From the NCBI RefSeq assembly GCF_035594125.1, contig NC_087192.1:9835001-9899000 (forward strand): DNA of 64,000 nt. The letters run 5' to 3'. Source of the stretch: Scylla paramamosain (lineage: Eukaryota; Arthropoda; Malacostraca; Decapoda; Portunidae). The notes under the pieces were generated by a model. That model had not been told where the DNA came from, did not search any database, and saw only the letters and a list, made by a program, of their open reading frames with translations. Below are positions 12,103-25,208 of the stretch, piece after piece; position 1 is the first letter of the stretch; every line of letters starts with the position of its first letter. A program made the translations under genes and the position numbers.

Positions 12103-12416
12103 ACTTACAAAAAACTTCAAAGAGCATCCACTGCATCATCATGTGTGCTTAAAAACACACAACACGGTGATGGAGCTGCCCAGGGGAGTAGGGGAGGTGA
12201 GTGCGCAGCACCTCCCCAACCTTCCCAGGAGAGCAGGGGAGGTGTGTGCACAGCACCTCCCTAGCTTCCCCACCTTTGTCCCACCCCTTGTCCCACCATA
12301 AAAAGTAGATTCACTGACCACCAATTTGATTCCAATTTGAGGATACACCAGACTTCCTTGTTCATTTACCCATACCATACTTATCATGCTTATCCCATAT
12401 CTTGTCTCACCTACAG
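12103..12416 (+). other. Array leader with donor-like repeats (U1)
   Basis: Two donor-like copies, GGGGAG|GTGAGTGCGCAGC and GGGGAG|GTGTGTGCACAGC, precede the first good acceptor at 12,416. A short reading ATG GAG CTG CCC runs into the first donor, but it ends in phase 0 rather than phase 1 and has no signal peptide, so I do not accept it as the gene start. The leader is conserved in U2-U5. Confidence 0.35.
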
Positions 12417-15400
12417 CAGGAGCAGCAGGAACATCATGAGCAGCAGGAGCGACAGGAACATCAGGAACAGCAGGAATATTAGGAGCAGCAGGAATATCAG
12501 TAGCAGCAGGTGAGTGCACAACACCTCCTTACCCTTCCCATACTTATCCCATCCTTTGTCTCACCAACACAGCAGGAACATCAGGAAAAGCAGCAGCAGC
12601 AGATACAGCAGAAACATCAGGAGCAGCAAGTGAGTAGTGAAAAGCATTTACTTACCCGCCCCATACTGATCCCACCCCTTGTCTCACCCACAACAGGAAC
12701 AAAAGGAACATCAGGAATAGCAGGAGCAGCAGGAACATCAGGAGCAGCAGGAAAACCAGGAGCAGCAGGAACATCAGGAGAAACAGGAACATCCACAGGT
12801 GAGTGCACAACACCTCCCTACCCTTCCCAGACTTATCCCATCCCTTGTTTCATCCACAGCCAGAACATCAGAAGCAGCAGGAGCAGCAGGTACAAAAGGA
12901 GCATCAGGAGCAGCAGGTGAGTGCACAACTCCTCCCTACCCTTCCCATCCCTTGTCTCACCCACAGCAGGTACAGCAGGAACATCAGGAGCACCAGGAAC
13001 AGCAGGACCAGCGGATACAGCAAGAAAATTAGGAGCAGTAAGAACGTCAGGTGCAGCAGGAACATCAAGACCACTAGGAGCAGCAGGTGAGTGCATAAAA
13101 CATTTCTCTTCCATTGCTTATCATATCCCTAGTCTCACCCACGGCAGGAAAAGCAGAAACATCAGGAGCAACTGGAGCAGCAGGAACATCAGGAGTAACA
13201 GGAACATCAGGAGTAACAGGAACATAAGAAGCAGCAGGAGCAGCAGGTGAGTGCACAACACCTTTCCCTACCTACCCATACTTATTCCATCCCTTGTCTC
13301 ACCTACAGCAGGAGCAGCAGATACAACAGGAACGTCATAAGAAACGGGAATTTCAGCAGCAGCGGGAACAGCAGGTGAATGCACAATACCTCTATACCTT
13401 CCCCATACTTATCCCATCCCTTCTCTCACTCACAGGAACAGCAGGGGCATCAGGAACACAGGGAACGGTAAAGCAACAACATCAGAAGCAGCAGGGACAT
13501 CAGGAGCAGCAGGTGAGTGCGCAACACCTCCCCACACATCCCATACTTATCCCATCCCTTGTCTCACCCCCTCCAGGTACAGCAGGAACATCAGGAGAAG
13601 CAGGAACAGCAGGAGCATTAGATACAGCAGCAACAACAGAAGCAGCAAGAACATCAGGTGCAGCAGGAACATCAGGACCACTAGGAGCAGCAGGTGAGTG
13701 CACAACACCTCCCTACCCTTCCCATACTTATCACATCCCCTTTCTCACCCACAGCAAGAACAGAAGGGCAGCAGATATAGCAGGAAAGTAAGGAGCAGCA
13801 GGAACATCAGGAAGATCAGGAGCAGCAGGAACATCAGGAGCAGCAGGAACATCAGGAGCAACAGGAACATCAGGAGCAACAGGAACTTCAGGAGCAGCAG
13901 GAACATCAGGAGCAGCAGGAACATCAGGACCACTAAGAGCAGCAGGTGAGTGCACAACACCTCCCTACCCTTCCCATACTTATCACATCACCTGTGTCAC
14001 CCACAGCAAGAACAGAAGGGCAGCAGATACAGCAGGAAAGTAAGGAGCAGTATGAGCAACAGTAACATCAGGAGCAGCAGGAACATCAGGAGCAGCAGGA
14101 ACATCAGGAGCAACATGAGCAGCAGGTGAGTGCAAAACACCTTCTTACCTTTCCCATACTTATCCCATCATTTGTCTCACCCACAGCAGGTACAGCAGGA
14201 GCAGCAGATACAGCAGGAACATCAGGAACAGCAGGAGTAGCAGGTGAGTGCTCAACACATCTTTACCCTTACCATACTCATCCCATCCTTTGTCTCACCA
14301 ACAAAGCAGGTACACAGGAACATCAGGAGTACCAGGGAAAGCAGGAGAAATAGATACAGCGGGAACATCAGGAGCAGCAGGAAAAGCAGGAGCAGAAGAT
14401 ACAGCAGGAACATCAGGAGCAGCAAGTGAGTGCACACCACCTACTTACCTTCCCCATACTGATCTCATCCCACAACAGGAAAATCAGGAGCAGGAGGAGC
14501 GAACAGCAGGGGCAGCACGTGCAACAGGAACATCAGGAGCAACAGGAACTTCAGGAGCAGCAGAAGCAACAGGTGAGTGCACATCACCTCCCTACACTTT
14601 CCATACTTATCCCATTCTTTGTCTCACCAAAACAAGGTACAGCATGAGCATCAGGAGGAGCAGGAACAGCAGAAGCAATAGATACATCAAGAACATCAGG
14701 AGCAGCAGGAGCAGCAGGTGTGTACACAATACCTTAACCTTCTCATACTTATCCCATCCCTTGTCTTACCCACAGTAGGAAATGTAGGAACATTAGGAGC
14801 AGCAGGAACATCACGAGCAGCATGAACATCAGGAGCAACAGGAACACCAGGATCAGTAGGAGCAGCAGGTGAGTGCACAACAACTCCCTAACCTTTCCAT
14901 ACTTATCCAATCCCTTATCTCCCTCAGCAGATACAGTAGGGGCAGCAGCAACATAAGGAGCAGCACGAACATCAGGAACAGCAGGAGCAGTAGGAATATA
15001 AGTAGCAACAAGAACAGCAGGAGCAGCAGGTGAGTGCACTGCACCTCCCTTCCATTCCCATGCTTATCCCATCCCTTGTCTCTCCCACAGCAGGTACATC
15101 AGGAGCAGCAGGAACATCACGAGCAGCAGGAACAGCAGGTGCAGCAGGTAAAATAAGAGAAGCAGGTGAGCACACAACACTTCCCTACAATTCCCATAAT
15201 CATCCCATTCCTTGTCTCACCCACAACAGGAGGAGGAGCAGCAGGAGCAGCAGTTTCAGGAGCATCAGGTGAGTGTGCCCTACCCTCTCCATACTTATCC
15301 CATCCCTTGTCTCACCCACTGAACGTACAGCAGCAGTTGAGGGCGTCACATAACCCTGCCTTCCCTACTCCATACCCCATCTCTTGTCGCAACAAGAGCA

Positions 15401-15446
15401 TCGTAAATAGGAACAGCAGGAACAGCAGGAAGAACAAGAGCACTAG
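12417..15446 (+). CDS. Gly-X-X repeat mini-exon array, unit U1
   Basis: First exons are 12417-12509, 12573-12629, 12697-12798, 12860-12916 and 12967-13086, all multiples of three in phase 1. The 102-nt third exon reads GTSGIAGAAGTSGAAGKPG; the fifth keeps 120 nt, where U0, U3 and U4 have 124. Damage: TGA in the first exon; acceptor mutated to CCCACGG before the sixth; TAA in exon 13309-13374; and the shared stops of the later exons. From about 13,700 to 14,700 the array is almost identical to U0 723-1720, which suggests recent exchange between units. Not readable as a whole. Confidence 0.5.
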
Positions 15447-15586
15447 GTGAGAGCTAAACACCTCCCTGCCTTCCCCACCACTATTCCATCCCTTGTCCCA
15501 GCAGGAGCATCATAACCAAGAGCAGCAGGTACAGCAGCAGCAGTAGGAACACCAAGATCAGCAGGTACTGCAGGAGCACACATCAG

Positions 15587-15807
15587 GAGTAGCAGAAACA
15601 GCATGTACGAGAGGAGGTACAGCAGCAGCAGCAGCACCACCACAAATAGCAGCAGCAGGTACAGCAGATGTAGCAGCACCAGCAGCAGATGCAATAGCAG
15701 ACGCAAGAGCAGCAGCAGCAGCATCAGATGCTTTTCTCCTCTTTCTCCTCCTTCTCCTCCTGGTTCTTCTCTTCCTTCTCCGTCTCGCCGCTCGCCTGAG
15801 TTCTTAA
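15587..15807 (+). CDS. Terminal exon: Ala-rich, Leu-rich tail (U1)
   Basis: From the CACATCAG acceptor the phase-1 frame stays open for 73 codons to TAA at 15805-15807. It is about 20 codons shorter than in U0 and differs in many Ala/Thr/Asp codons, yet the indels leave the frame intact and the end RLAARLSS is unchanged. The hydrophobic run is two residues shorter. Frame keeping across this divergence is the best evidence in the window that the Gly-X-X frame was coding, though trinucleotide slippage would also favour in-frame changes. Confidence 0.42.
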
Positions 15808-15824
15808 CTCTCAGAGAGTGAGAG

Positions 15825-16097
15825 TACCCAACGCAACTCCCCTTCAACCTTTAAGCTGTTTCTTTATATCGATAGTCCCATATAGATTAGTCCCATACCC
15901 TTCCACCAGGTCAATGTAAACAGCTCTTGTTGACAGGTAAATAAAAATTACTCCTTATAAGCCTTGCGCTTAGTACGTCTTTTGACCGTGTCCTTAACCA
16001 TGAAGGGTCCAAAGAGATCCGAAGCGGTGTTCAGGAATGGCGGTGACGGTTTCAAGCTCTCTGATGGATCTTGACCCATTATTTGGGGAAAGGGACA
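15825..16097 (-). mobile_element. BEL/Pao integrase remnant (U1)
   Basis: Corresponds to 2945-3205 of U0, with a small insertion (CTTATAAGCC) disrupting the core start. At about 16,097 the match ends abruptly at a deletion junction that removed RT, protease and the start of the LINE. Confidence 0.75.
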
Positions 16098-16146
16098 GCT
16101 CGACGCTGCCAACTCAACACCACCTACTCAACGCCGCCGACCAACT
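16098..16146. other. Deletion junction with filler sequence (U1)
   Basis: About 50 bp with imperfect AACTCAAC/CGCCG repeats joins the integrase remnant to the LINE and is absent from other units. About 4.5 kb present in U0 and U4 is missing here. Confidence 0.6.
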
Positions 16147-18015
16147 GAATTAAAGGTAGCCAGCCAGGCGAAGACGGACCCCAAGGCATTTCATCAGGTA
16201 TACAGGACGAAGAATAAGGATACTGTAGGTCCATTAAAGGCAGCAGATGGGGAGCTGGTTAGTTCTGGGGAGGAGATTAGTAAACTTCTGAATGAGTATT
16301 TTTTAACTGTCTTCACCCAGGAAAACATGCAGGATATGCCAGGTAGTGAACAGGTGTTTAGAGCAGATGAGAATGAGAAGCTGACATATTTCCATAACTA
16401 GGGAGATAGTGGAACAGGAGATAGATAGGCTTAAAAAGTTCAAGACACCAGGACCAGATGAAATATATCCCAGAATACTTAAGGAATGCAAAGAGATTAT
16501 TAGTGAGCCGTTAGTTTCTGTCTTAAGGAAATCACTGGAGTCGGGTGAGGTACCAGTAATGTGGAGGCAGGCTAATGTAGTACCCATCTTTAAGAAAGGA
16601 GATAAAACTTTAGCGTCTAATTATATACCTGTCAGCTTAACTTCAGTTGTAGGTAAAATGTTAGAGTCAATAATAGCGAGGAACATTAGGGAATATTTAG
16701 ACAAAATAACTTGATAAATCAGTCACAGCATGGCTTCACGAAGGGGAAGTCTTGCCTGACAAACTTTTTACAGTACAGTTTACAGTACAGTACAGTTTTT
16801 ACAGTAAGGTGTACGAAGCAGTAGATAATGGTGATAATTATGATATCTTATATCTGGACTTTAGTAAAGCATTTGATAAGGTACCCCATCAAAGGCTCCT
16901 GAGAAAGGTTAGGGCACACGGGATGTATGGGAAGGTGTTAGGTTGGATAGGGTCATGGCTTAGTGACAGGCGACAGAGAGTGGTAATAAACGGCTTGAAA
17001 TCCGAGTGGGGTCATGTAATTAGTTGGGTGCCACAGGGATCAGTATTAGGGCCATTGTTATTTCTAATATATATCAATGACTTGGATAGTGGAATTAGTA
17101 GTGATATTAGTAAATTTGCGGATGACACAAAGATAGGTAGATTAATTAGGTCAGAATCGGATGCCATCGCCTTGCAAGCAGATTTAGATAGAAAGAATGA
17201 ATGGACGGATAGATAGAAAATGCAATTTAATATCAAGAAATGCAAAGTGCTTAGCGTAGGTAGAGGAAACCCACACAATAGGTACACATTAGACAACCAA
17301 ACTCTGGTAGGTACAGGGTACGAGAAAGATTTAGGAGTTATAGTTAACTCTGAACTCCGTCCAGGGAAACAATGCATAGAAGCCAAAAACAAGGCAAATA
17401 GGGTACTAGGATTCATTTTTAGGAGTGTTAAAAGTAGAAGGGCGGAAGTAATATTAAAGTTATACTTGGCGCTGGTCAGACCTCATCTAGACTACGCTGT
17501 GCAGTTCTAGTCCCCACATTACAGGAAAGATATAGGTCTATTAGAATGAGTACAGAGGAGAAGGACTAAAAGGATACAGGGGAAGAGGAGTATTCCTTAC
17601 GAGGCGAGTTTGAAGCTGTTAAATTTACATTCTTTAGAGAGACGTAGGTTAAGAGGGGGACCTGATAGAAGTATTTAAGTGGTATAAGGGTTATAACAAG
17701 GGGGATGTAGGCAAAATTCTTAGGATCAGCAACCAGGCTAGAACAAGAAATAACGGGTACAAGCTTGAAAAATTTAGGTTGAGGAAGGAGATAGGAAAAA
17801 AATTGGTTCTCAGATAGAGTGGTAGATGAGTGGAACTGACTCAGTAATCATGTTGTTAGTGCTAGGACACTAGAGAGCTTTAAGAGAAGATTAGACAAGT
17901 TTATGGATGGTGATAATAGATGGAAATAGGTAGGTGTATTTCATACAGGGACTGCCACGTGTAAGCCTGGTCGCTTCTTGCAGCTTCCCTTATTTCTTAT
18001 GTTCTTATGTTCTTA
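16147..18015 (+). mobile_element. CR1/Jockey-type LINE, RT part only (U1)
   Basis: RT pieces are at 16409-16714, 16752-17216 and 17220-17510. FADDTKIGR is kept, but a frameshift lies near 16,395, the region around 16,760-16,800 contains duplicated ACAGTACAGT words, and TAG follows at 17,214-17,216. The 3' tail with TTCTTATG units is present to about 18,015. The endonuclease and linker were lost in the 16,097 junction. Confidence 0.8.
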
Positions 18016-18524
18016 TGAATCATAAAGAGTAGTGAGGTGTTCTCCCTTGCAATAAACACTGCCAGTCATCAACAATAAACCTTCACGTGATTACTAACAG
18101 TAATTACTAACCGCCCTAGGCGAAGCTGTTTGTCAAAGATTCCCAAACATGTCATGTAAACTACTATGATGGTCTGCAGTACACTGATCACCGTTAATCA
18201 GAATCCCACACCTTACTTTTCTTTTACAGGTTTTGGTGATGTGACGTGGAACGATAAGACACTTGAAACAAACTCCCTTTGCCTTAATAACTTGAATTTA
18301 TCTAAGGCGTCCATTCTGCTGAAGCCATTAGGCCGGGCGCACATTGAGACGCAGGCAACACAGGCGACACAGCACAGAGCAGGGCAGAAAACTGCATCTC
18401 ACTGGTTTAAACCTAAGCACGCATATTGACACGCAGGACAGCACAGCACAGATGCAGACCTGTGTCGGCCTGCGCGACGCAGTCGTTCGAACGCAGTTTC
18501 CTGTGCCACGTGCGGCGCAGCTTG

Positions 18525-18797
18525 ATGGCAACTCACTCTTTAGTACTCACAATGTCGTCCACGGAGCAACTCATAGAGGCTGTTCGCCATCAAAGAGTGC
18601 TGTATGACACTAGTCATCCTGATTATATGAGAGGAACTTATAAGGACGAGTTATGGGCAAATTCTCCATGTGTTTTCCTCTTCTCCATGTATTCACTCCT
18701 CCACACTGACCTCTTTGCTCTACAAATGTCATATAATAACATTACTTTCTCGAACTCGTTTTCTGAGTCGGAATCGGAACTAAGGTTTCCAAAGTAA
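18525..18797 (+). pseudogene. MADF-domain fragment of second Harbinger element
   Basis: From ATG 18525 (or 18552) the reading gives STEQLIEAVRHQRVLYDTSH and then YMRGTYKDELWA, the first two helices of a MADF domain. After about residue 45 the reading becomes the antisense of the transposase fragment, so the third helix and tail are lost. Its normal role would be binding transposon ends together with the transposase. Confidence 0.65.
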
Positions 18798-18865
18798 TTT
18801 TTGGCAACAGCCATGATCAACACTACCGCACAGGACGACAGCCCGCTTCTCAATGTGCGCACCAC
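18638..18865 (-). pseudogene. Harbinger transposase N-terminal fragment, second family
   Basis: The minus-strand reading contains a Ser/Asp/Glu-rich start (SSDSDSENEFEK) and YMEKRKTHGEFAH, which resembles the segment before the DDE domain in Harbinger transposases. No catalytic domain follows. Overlap with the MADF fragment marks the internal deletion point. Confidence 0.5.
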
Positions 18866-19432
18866 GCCTGTGCTGCGCTGTGCTGCCCTGCCCTTCCCTG
18901 CCCTGCGTCTGCCCTGCTCTGTGCTGCCCTGCGTCTCAATGTGCGCCTTGCCTTACAGTCTACTGTCTGATGCAAGTCCGTATCATGATACACGCATCTC
19001 TTTCCTACAGGTTTAACCTGAACAGAGTTCCCATTATTTCCTGGCTGAGAGTTTAACACTAATTGAGTCATGGTGTTGAGACATTCCACAATGAGGCACT
19101 GAGAGGACTTCAATTCCTTCACTGTTTTTATCAGTTCACAAGGCTCACTTTTTGTCTCACCTACATAATCAACATTAGTTGCGTTAAATGTTGCCTTCTG
19201 AAGGTTGGAACGGATGTCAGATTCCAAGTAAACGCACACATCCCTCTCCTTCAAAAGCAAGTCAATGAACACTTATAAAAGGTTGTCCGGGTCATTTATT
19301 TGTTGAGCTTCGTGAACCCACTGGTGTCGTATGTCGACTGGGTCTCCAGCGCTGAGTCTGGTCTTCAGGACGTTGGCCTTCCTCGTGAAGGTTCGCTTTG
19401 CGGCGGCACGTTCCTTGACTAGTTTCTCCATG

Positions 19433-20979
<1,547 letters not shown>

Positions 20980-21202
20980 TGATTGATTTATTGACCACAG
21001 GGAAGTACACACCAATAAACACATTAAAAAATAGTCCAAATTACAAATATACAGAAGAAATTTTTGCAACTACGATATTGAAAATATATCATCGAAAATA
21101 AAATCTGTTGCACAAAAACAAAACACAACTCATAAAAACCTGACATAGCAACCAAATAAAAACAAGACACATTATGAAAATAAAACAGCGGAATGTAAAT
21201 AA

Positions 21203-22854
21203 TTAGACAAGAAATTCATTGAAAATATTTAAAACCCATAAAAGACATGCGTAAAAACTAAATTGTAATCCTATACGTTTATATAAAAAACAAGAATTTA
21301 TCCAAACAAACCCCCTTTTTTTTATGCAAACACACATCCAACGTTGATATAAAGACAATACTTCATGTACAATTCTACAAACATTTATATAATCAGATCT
21401 ATCAACAAATAAATTACTAACTGTCGTTACATTATTTTTTTCTTTAACGTGACTGGAAATAGGACAATTTTCAAGAACATGTATCTCCGTTTGAATCATA
21501 CCACATGAACACAATCTTTCCTCCATGGGAAGACGACCCCTTCCTCGCCGATTCCAGCGTCCCTTTTCAACTGCCAACGAGTGTGAAGACAGACGTAACC
21601 TTGTCCAGGACACTCGTTCCAATTCATTAACTTTAACGTTTTTTATGTAAATGTCATGCACTATTAGTTCACTATTAACAGACATATAAAAACTTAGCCT
21701 GTTTGATACTGAAACTCTCACACGGGCCTTCACCTCATCCATTGCACTGTGCACATCGTCACTGTCGACAGTGATCAAGTCTGTCATATACCTGGACACA
21801 ACATCATTATACCTTAGTGCCGCCTTAATTGCATATATCAGTGGGTCGTCATCCATTGTGGTTCTTTTTGTCCACATTTCTTTAAAGAATTTTCTTTGTT
21901 TTGCCTTAACCAGTGCACAGACTGGAGGCATGCCCAACTCTACCATGCAAACATCATTGTTCGTCGTTTTTCTTACGCCAAGAAGTTGCTTTATACACCA
22001 TTTATACTGTTTTTCTATAGGCTTCGTGACTCCATTGAGCCAGGATTCACAACCGTACAGTAGCGACGACATAAGTGCAGCATGAAATATTTTTTTTTTT
22101 ACTATAAATGGCACATCATTATTCTTATTAATGAAAGATATAAATTTCAAAGTATGGCACATCTTCATATTAGCATGTAACTTAATTACAGTTGATGGAG
22201 AGCCATCATCAGTAAAGGGACTTCCTAGATAAATGTAGTGATCACAACAACTAATAACATTATTCTCACTAGTTATATTTTCCTTATCTTCCTTATCTCC
22301 ATTCAACACCATAAATTTCGTCTTGTTATCATTAATGATCATACCACGAGTGCTGCAAAACTCTTGTAACATTTTTATCTTACTTTTCATTCCATCTGGA
22401 GTTGTTGATAACAGTATAGTGTCATCCACCATGACTAAAACATGCAACCATGCAAGGAAACCATCCACAGGACATCGTTGTTTTAACATTTGTATCATTT
22501 CATTAACATAAAGGATAAACAGTATACAAGATGTGGGTAAGCCTTGACGCACACCAACGGTCGTTGCGATGACAGCAGTTCCCACCACACTATTCGTACA
22601 TCTATACATTGCAGCCAAAGCTAAGAGCATAGTAACACCACATCCCATCCTCTTCAACGACATAAGCTTGGTACACAATCATAAGCTCTACTCAAATCCA
22701 CAAATGTAATAAATAGCTTCAGTTTTTTCCTTCGAGCAATATCCATCAACACACTGAGTGTTACCAGATGTTCCACACATCCTCTTCCTGGCTGACTCCC
22801 CGCCTGTTCCCGGTGAGGCACAAACCACTGATGGAGGCGAGCTGACAGGACCAT
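21203..22854 (-). pseudogene. LINE ORF2, RT palm to C-terminus (U1)
   Basis: RT signals are VDLSRAYDCVP (22854-22654) and, after a frameshift, GVRQGLPTSCILFILYVN and a catalytic loop reading VMVDDTILL. The second palm motif here has M/V-x-D-D in place of the usual Y/F-A-D-D; the U2 copy reads MMDD. A C-terminal Cys/His cluster (CSCGMIQTEIHVLENC) is typical of several LINE clades. Confidence 0.8.
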
Positions 22855-22860
22855 GTCATA

Positions 22861-24444
22861 TCATTTTGCTATTGTATTAATAACATTAATTGCTCTATAG
22901 TTACTTGGGAGTGCTTCAGACACACGTTTATATATAGTGAACAGTTTTGCCGTTATCCAACTAGTAGGGTAAGAGGCAGTCAGAAATATGTTATTAAAGA
23001 GTGTAGTTATAAACATTATCCATTGAACAGGTAAAACTTTGAAAAGTGTAGGTGGTACTCCATCAGGGCCACAAGCCTTGCCTGGTTTTAATCTCTTAAT
23101 CTGTCTCTGCACCTCTTCTACGTTGATTATGTCGTCTAGTATAGGTATGTTGAGATGAGAGTGTAGATCATTAGCATTCGGGTAAACTATATCCGGTGGA
23201 TTAAATATTTTTTCAAAGTGCTCTTTAAAGACTTCATCATCTGGCATGGACTCTGTGTTGTTACTATCGTCTGTTATCTCACCGCGCCAGTTTATTGCTT
23301 GCCATAATTTTGCCTGATCATTATTATCCAACATTCTTTCCCACCTTCCTCTTCCATCAGTCACCTCCTCTACACGGGCACAACGTGGGTATTTACTGGC
23401 ACTTCCACATTCATATAACGTTTTAGTTATAGTAGAGGCTGTTACATCTATATCGTCACTACATTGTGTGTGTAAATCTATCTCATTGAGTTTGGACACA
23501 AATAATTCATAGTTGATGTTCTGATATCGTATAGGTCTTTTGCTTATTGACTGGCGATTTTTCACCATATCAATAACGTTAATCTCTGCACCATGTTTAC
23601 CCAGTTCAAATGATCTCAGTTTAAGAGTTTCGAGACAAGGTGAAGGTGGTTGTAGCGTAACACTAATTGGTGCGTGATCTGAAGGTAAAGAGTTGTCTCT
23701 AACAACGTCAAAAGATTCAATCAAGCTGAGTAAACCCTTAGACACGATACAAATATCCAATTCAGATATCCATTCACTTCCTTTACAATAGGTTTTCTTA
23801 CTCAAATAATGGGAATTCATATTTTGTAAATTGTTAACAACTAGTAATTCTTCTTCAGCACATATGCCAAGTAACGCTTTAGCATTGTCGTTGGGCGTAG
23901 GCACATGGTCAGGAATAACAGGATAAGAAATTCCCGCCATATTCACTATGCCCTGCAGTTCTCTCACCGAACAACCAAAGCGAGCGTTCACGTCTCCAAT
24001 TATCACACATCCGTTACTACAATCATTGTGCTTAACCTTTTCTTGTATATTACATATTTGTATATAATCAAAATACTCAGAGTCCGAGGAGGGTACATAA
24101 CAAGAACCAAAAAGTACACCTGGTGCAATTTTAAACTTAAACCATATTTGATCCGTACAAGAAAAATCCACATCAAATATATACTCGTACTTATTCAAAC
24201 AAAGTCGTACAAACACACAAGTTCCACCACGATTACTGTTTTGTTTGTCAGAATTTTTATAAGAAGCATATCCTGGAAAGAACAACGGCAAGCACGTCCT
24301 TATTTCATTTAAACAAATAATATCATATTTACTGAGAAATGTCTCATCACTTTTCTTTTCTGTTTTAGTTTTTATACCATTAATGTTCCAAGAAACAATA
24401 CTTATACTTCCCTGTGGTCTTCTTAAAAAGGATGAGGTTGCCAT
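22861..24444 (-). pseudogene. LINE ORF2, endonuclease and start of RT (U1)
   Basis: The 527-codon reading begins with an EEP/APE-type endonuclease: SWNINGIKTK, LNEIRT, GDVNARFG, ELDICIV and SDHAPI supply the expected catalytic Asn, Glu, Asp and His. The RT start follows (LKPGKACGPDGVPPTLFK). A TGA after NTIAK ends it; the reading resumes in frame immediately afterwards, so this is a nonsense mutation rather than a natural end. Confidence 0.8.
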
Positions 24445-25208
24445 TTGTCAATCACCACACCGTCTTTGTACAACACTCGTTCCCTGTAATCCAGGCGAAT
24501 GTTGCATCCAGTGTTCGAAGGTTTATTTTTCTCTTCTTCTTCTGCTGTCTTCAAGCGCCTCCATTCTTTCCTTACTTCAGGGTGTGAGTCCTTCTTGATA
24601 TATATTTTCTTATATGGTTCTTGCATATCCTTCAGTCTTGTCGCCCTCTCCAACACTTTATCTCGGATGGCGTTAGAGTCGACTCTGACGAGTAGTGGAC
24701 GTGATCTGTTGCTTCCCTGCGTAAGTTGACCCAACCTTTGATGTGAACGGACCACTACGTCGGGGGTGGCTTCTATTGCATTCAATACTTGTTGTATTTT
24801 AGCCTCTTCAGTAGTGGCTCCCTCAAGTGTAACTCGTTCGTCAGGTATTCCAAAGAGTACGATGTTTGTCTCTCTCTTTTGCCGATCGAGCTGTTCCATA
24901 AACAATATGTGATGCAAAATAACCTCAGATTGCTTTTTTATCGTGTCTGTTAAGTCCTTGATCTTTGCTTTGTTTTCATCTTGGTCTGCTGCTATCATAC
25001 GACGCATATCAGCTAACTCATCCATGATCTTGTCTAGCTTCTCATCATGTCTAGCTATCAGTCTCGCCTCTTCTCCTTCTGTTGTTAATATTGCTTCAAT
25101 TAGCTCTTCCTTTGTTATTTTATTAAGCTGATGTTTCTGTAGTTTTCGGAGGTCAGCGAGACTTTTACCTGACATGGTGCAGGATAATAGAGGAACAAGG
25201 CGGCTCAC
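24423..25208 (-). CDS. LINE ORF1 protein: coiled coil plus RNA-binding region (U1)
   Basis: This 261-residue reading is intact. An N-terminal Leu/Lys/Glu-rich segment (about residues 15-105) looks like a coiled coil, followed by RETNIVLFGIPDERV, which resembles the start of the RRM-like domain in L1-type ORF1 proteins, and a basic Lys/Arg-rich C-terminus. Such proteins bind element RNA as multimers and act as chaperones during retrotransposition. It overlaps the ORF2 start by about 22 bases, so ORF2 may be reached by re-initiation. Intactness reflects youth of the insertion; I see no sign of a host function. Confidence 0.7.
   Translation of the reverse strand: MSRLVPLLSCTMSGKSLADLRKLQKHQLNKITKEELIEAILTTEGEEARLIARHDEKLDKIMDELADMRRMIAADQDENKAKIKDLTDTIKKQSEVILHHILFMEQLDRQKRETNIVLFGIPDERVTLEGATTEEAKIQQVLNAIEATPDVVVRSHQRLGQLTQGSNRSRPLLVRVDSNAIRDKVLERATRLKDMQEPYKKIYIKKDSHPEVRKEWRRLKTAEEEEKNKPSNTGCNIRLDYRERVLYKDGVVIDKWQPHPF

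Larger units (their letters stand above)
18331..18952 (+). mobile_element. PIF/Harbinger-like transposon, second family, 622 bp (U1 only)
   Basis: Flanking TTA copies at 18328-18330 and 18953-18955 duplicate a single TTA seen in U0, U2 and U4, giving clean empty sites. The ends form inverted repeats built on GCGCACATTGAGACGCAGG, and subterminal regions repeat CAGCACAGAGCAGGGCAG-like words. Inside, a MADF fragment (+) and a transposase-like N-terminus (-) converge and overlap, as in the other Harbinger family in this window. It is a deletion derivative, inserted after the tandem duplication. Confidence 0.85.
18205..19432 (-). pseudogene. BEL/Pao gag fragment split by a Harbinger element (U1)
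   Basis: Same gag segment as in U0, but interrupted by 622 bp at 18331-18952 plus one TTA target duplication. The upstream part 18953-19272 and beyond matches the other units closely; a TAA near 19,274 is private to this copy. Confidence 0.75.

Noticed and set aside
12049..12264. Short reading starting MMNFKIGVREAW upstream of each array as a possible first exon
   Set aside because: It runs through the tRNA-like element including both Pol III boxes; no signal peptide, and conservation is explained by the duplicated unit.
22323..22511. Plus-strand readings opposite the 4.4-kb LINE
   Set aside because: Shadows of ORF2 on the other strand, repeated in both copies, with no protein features.
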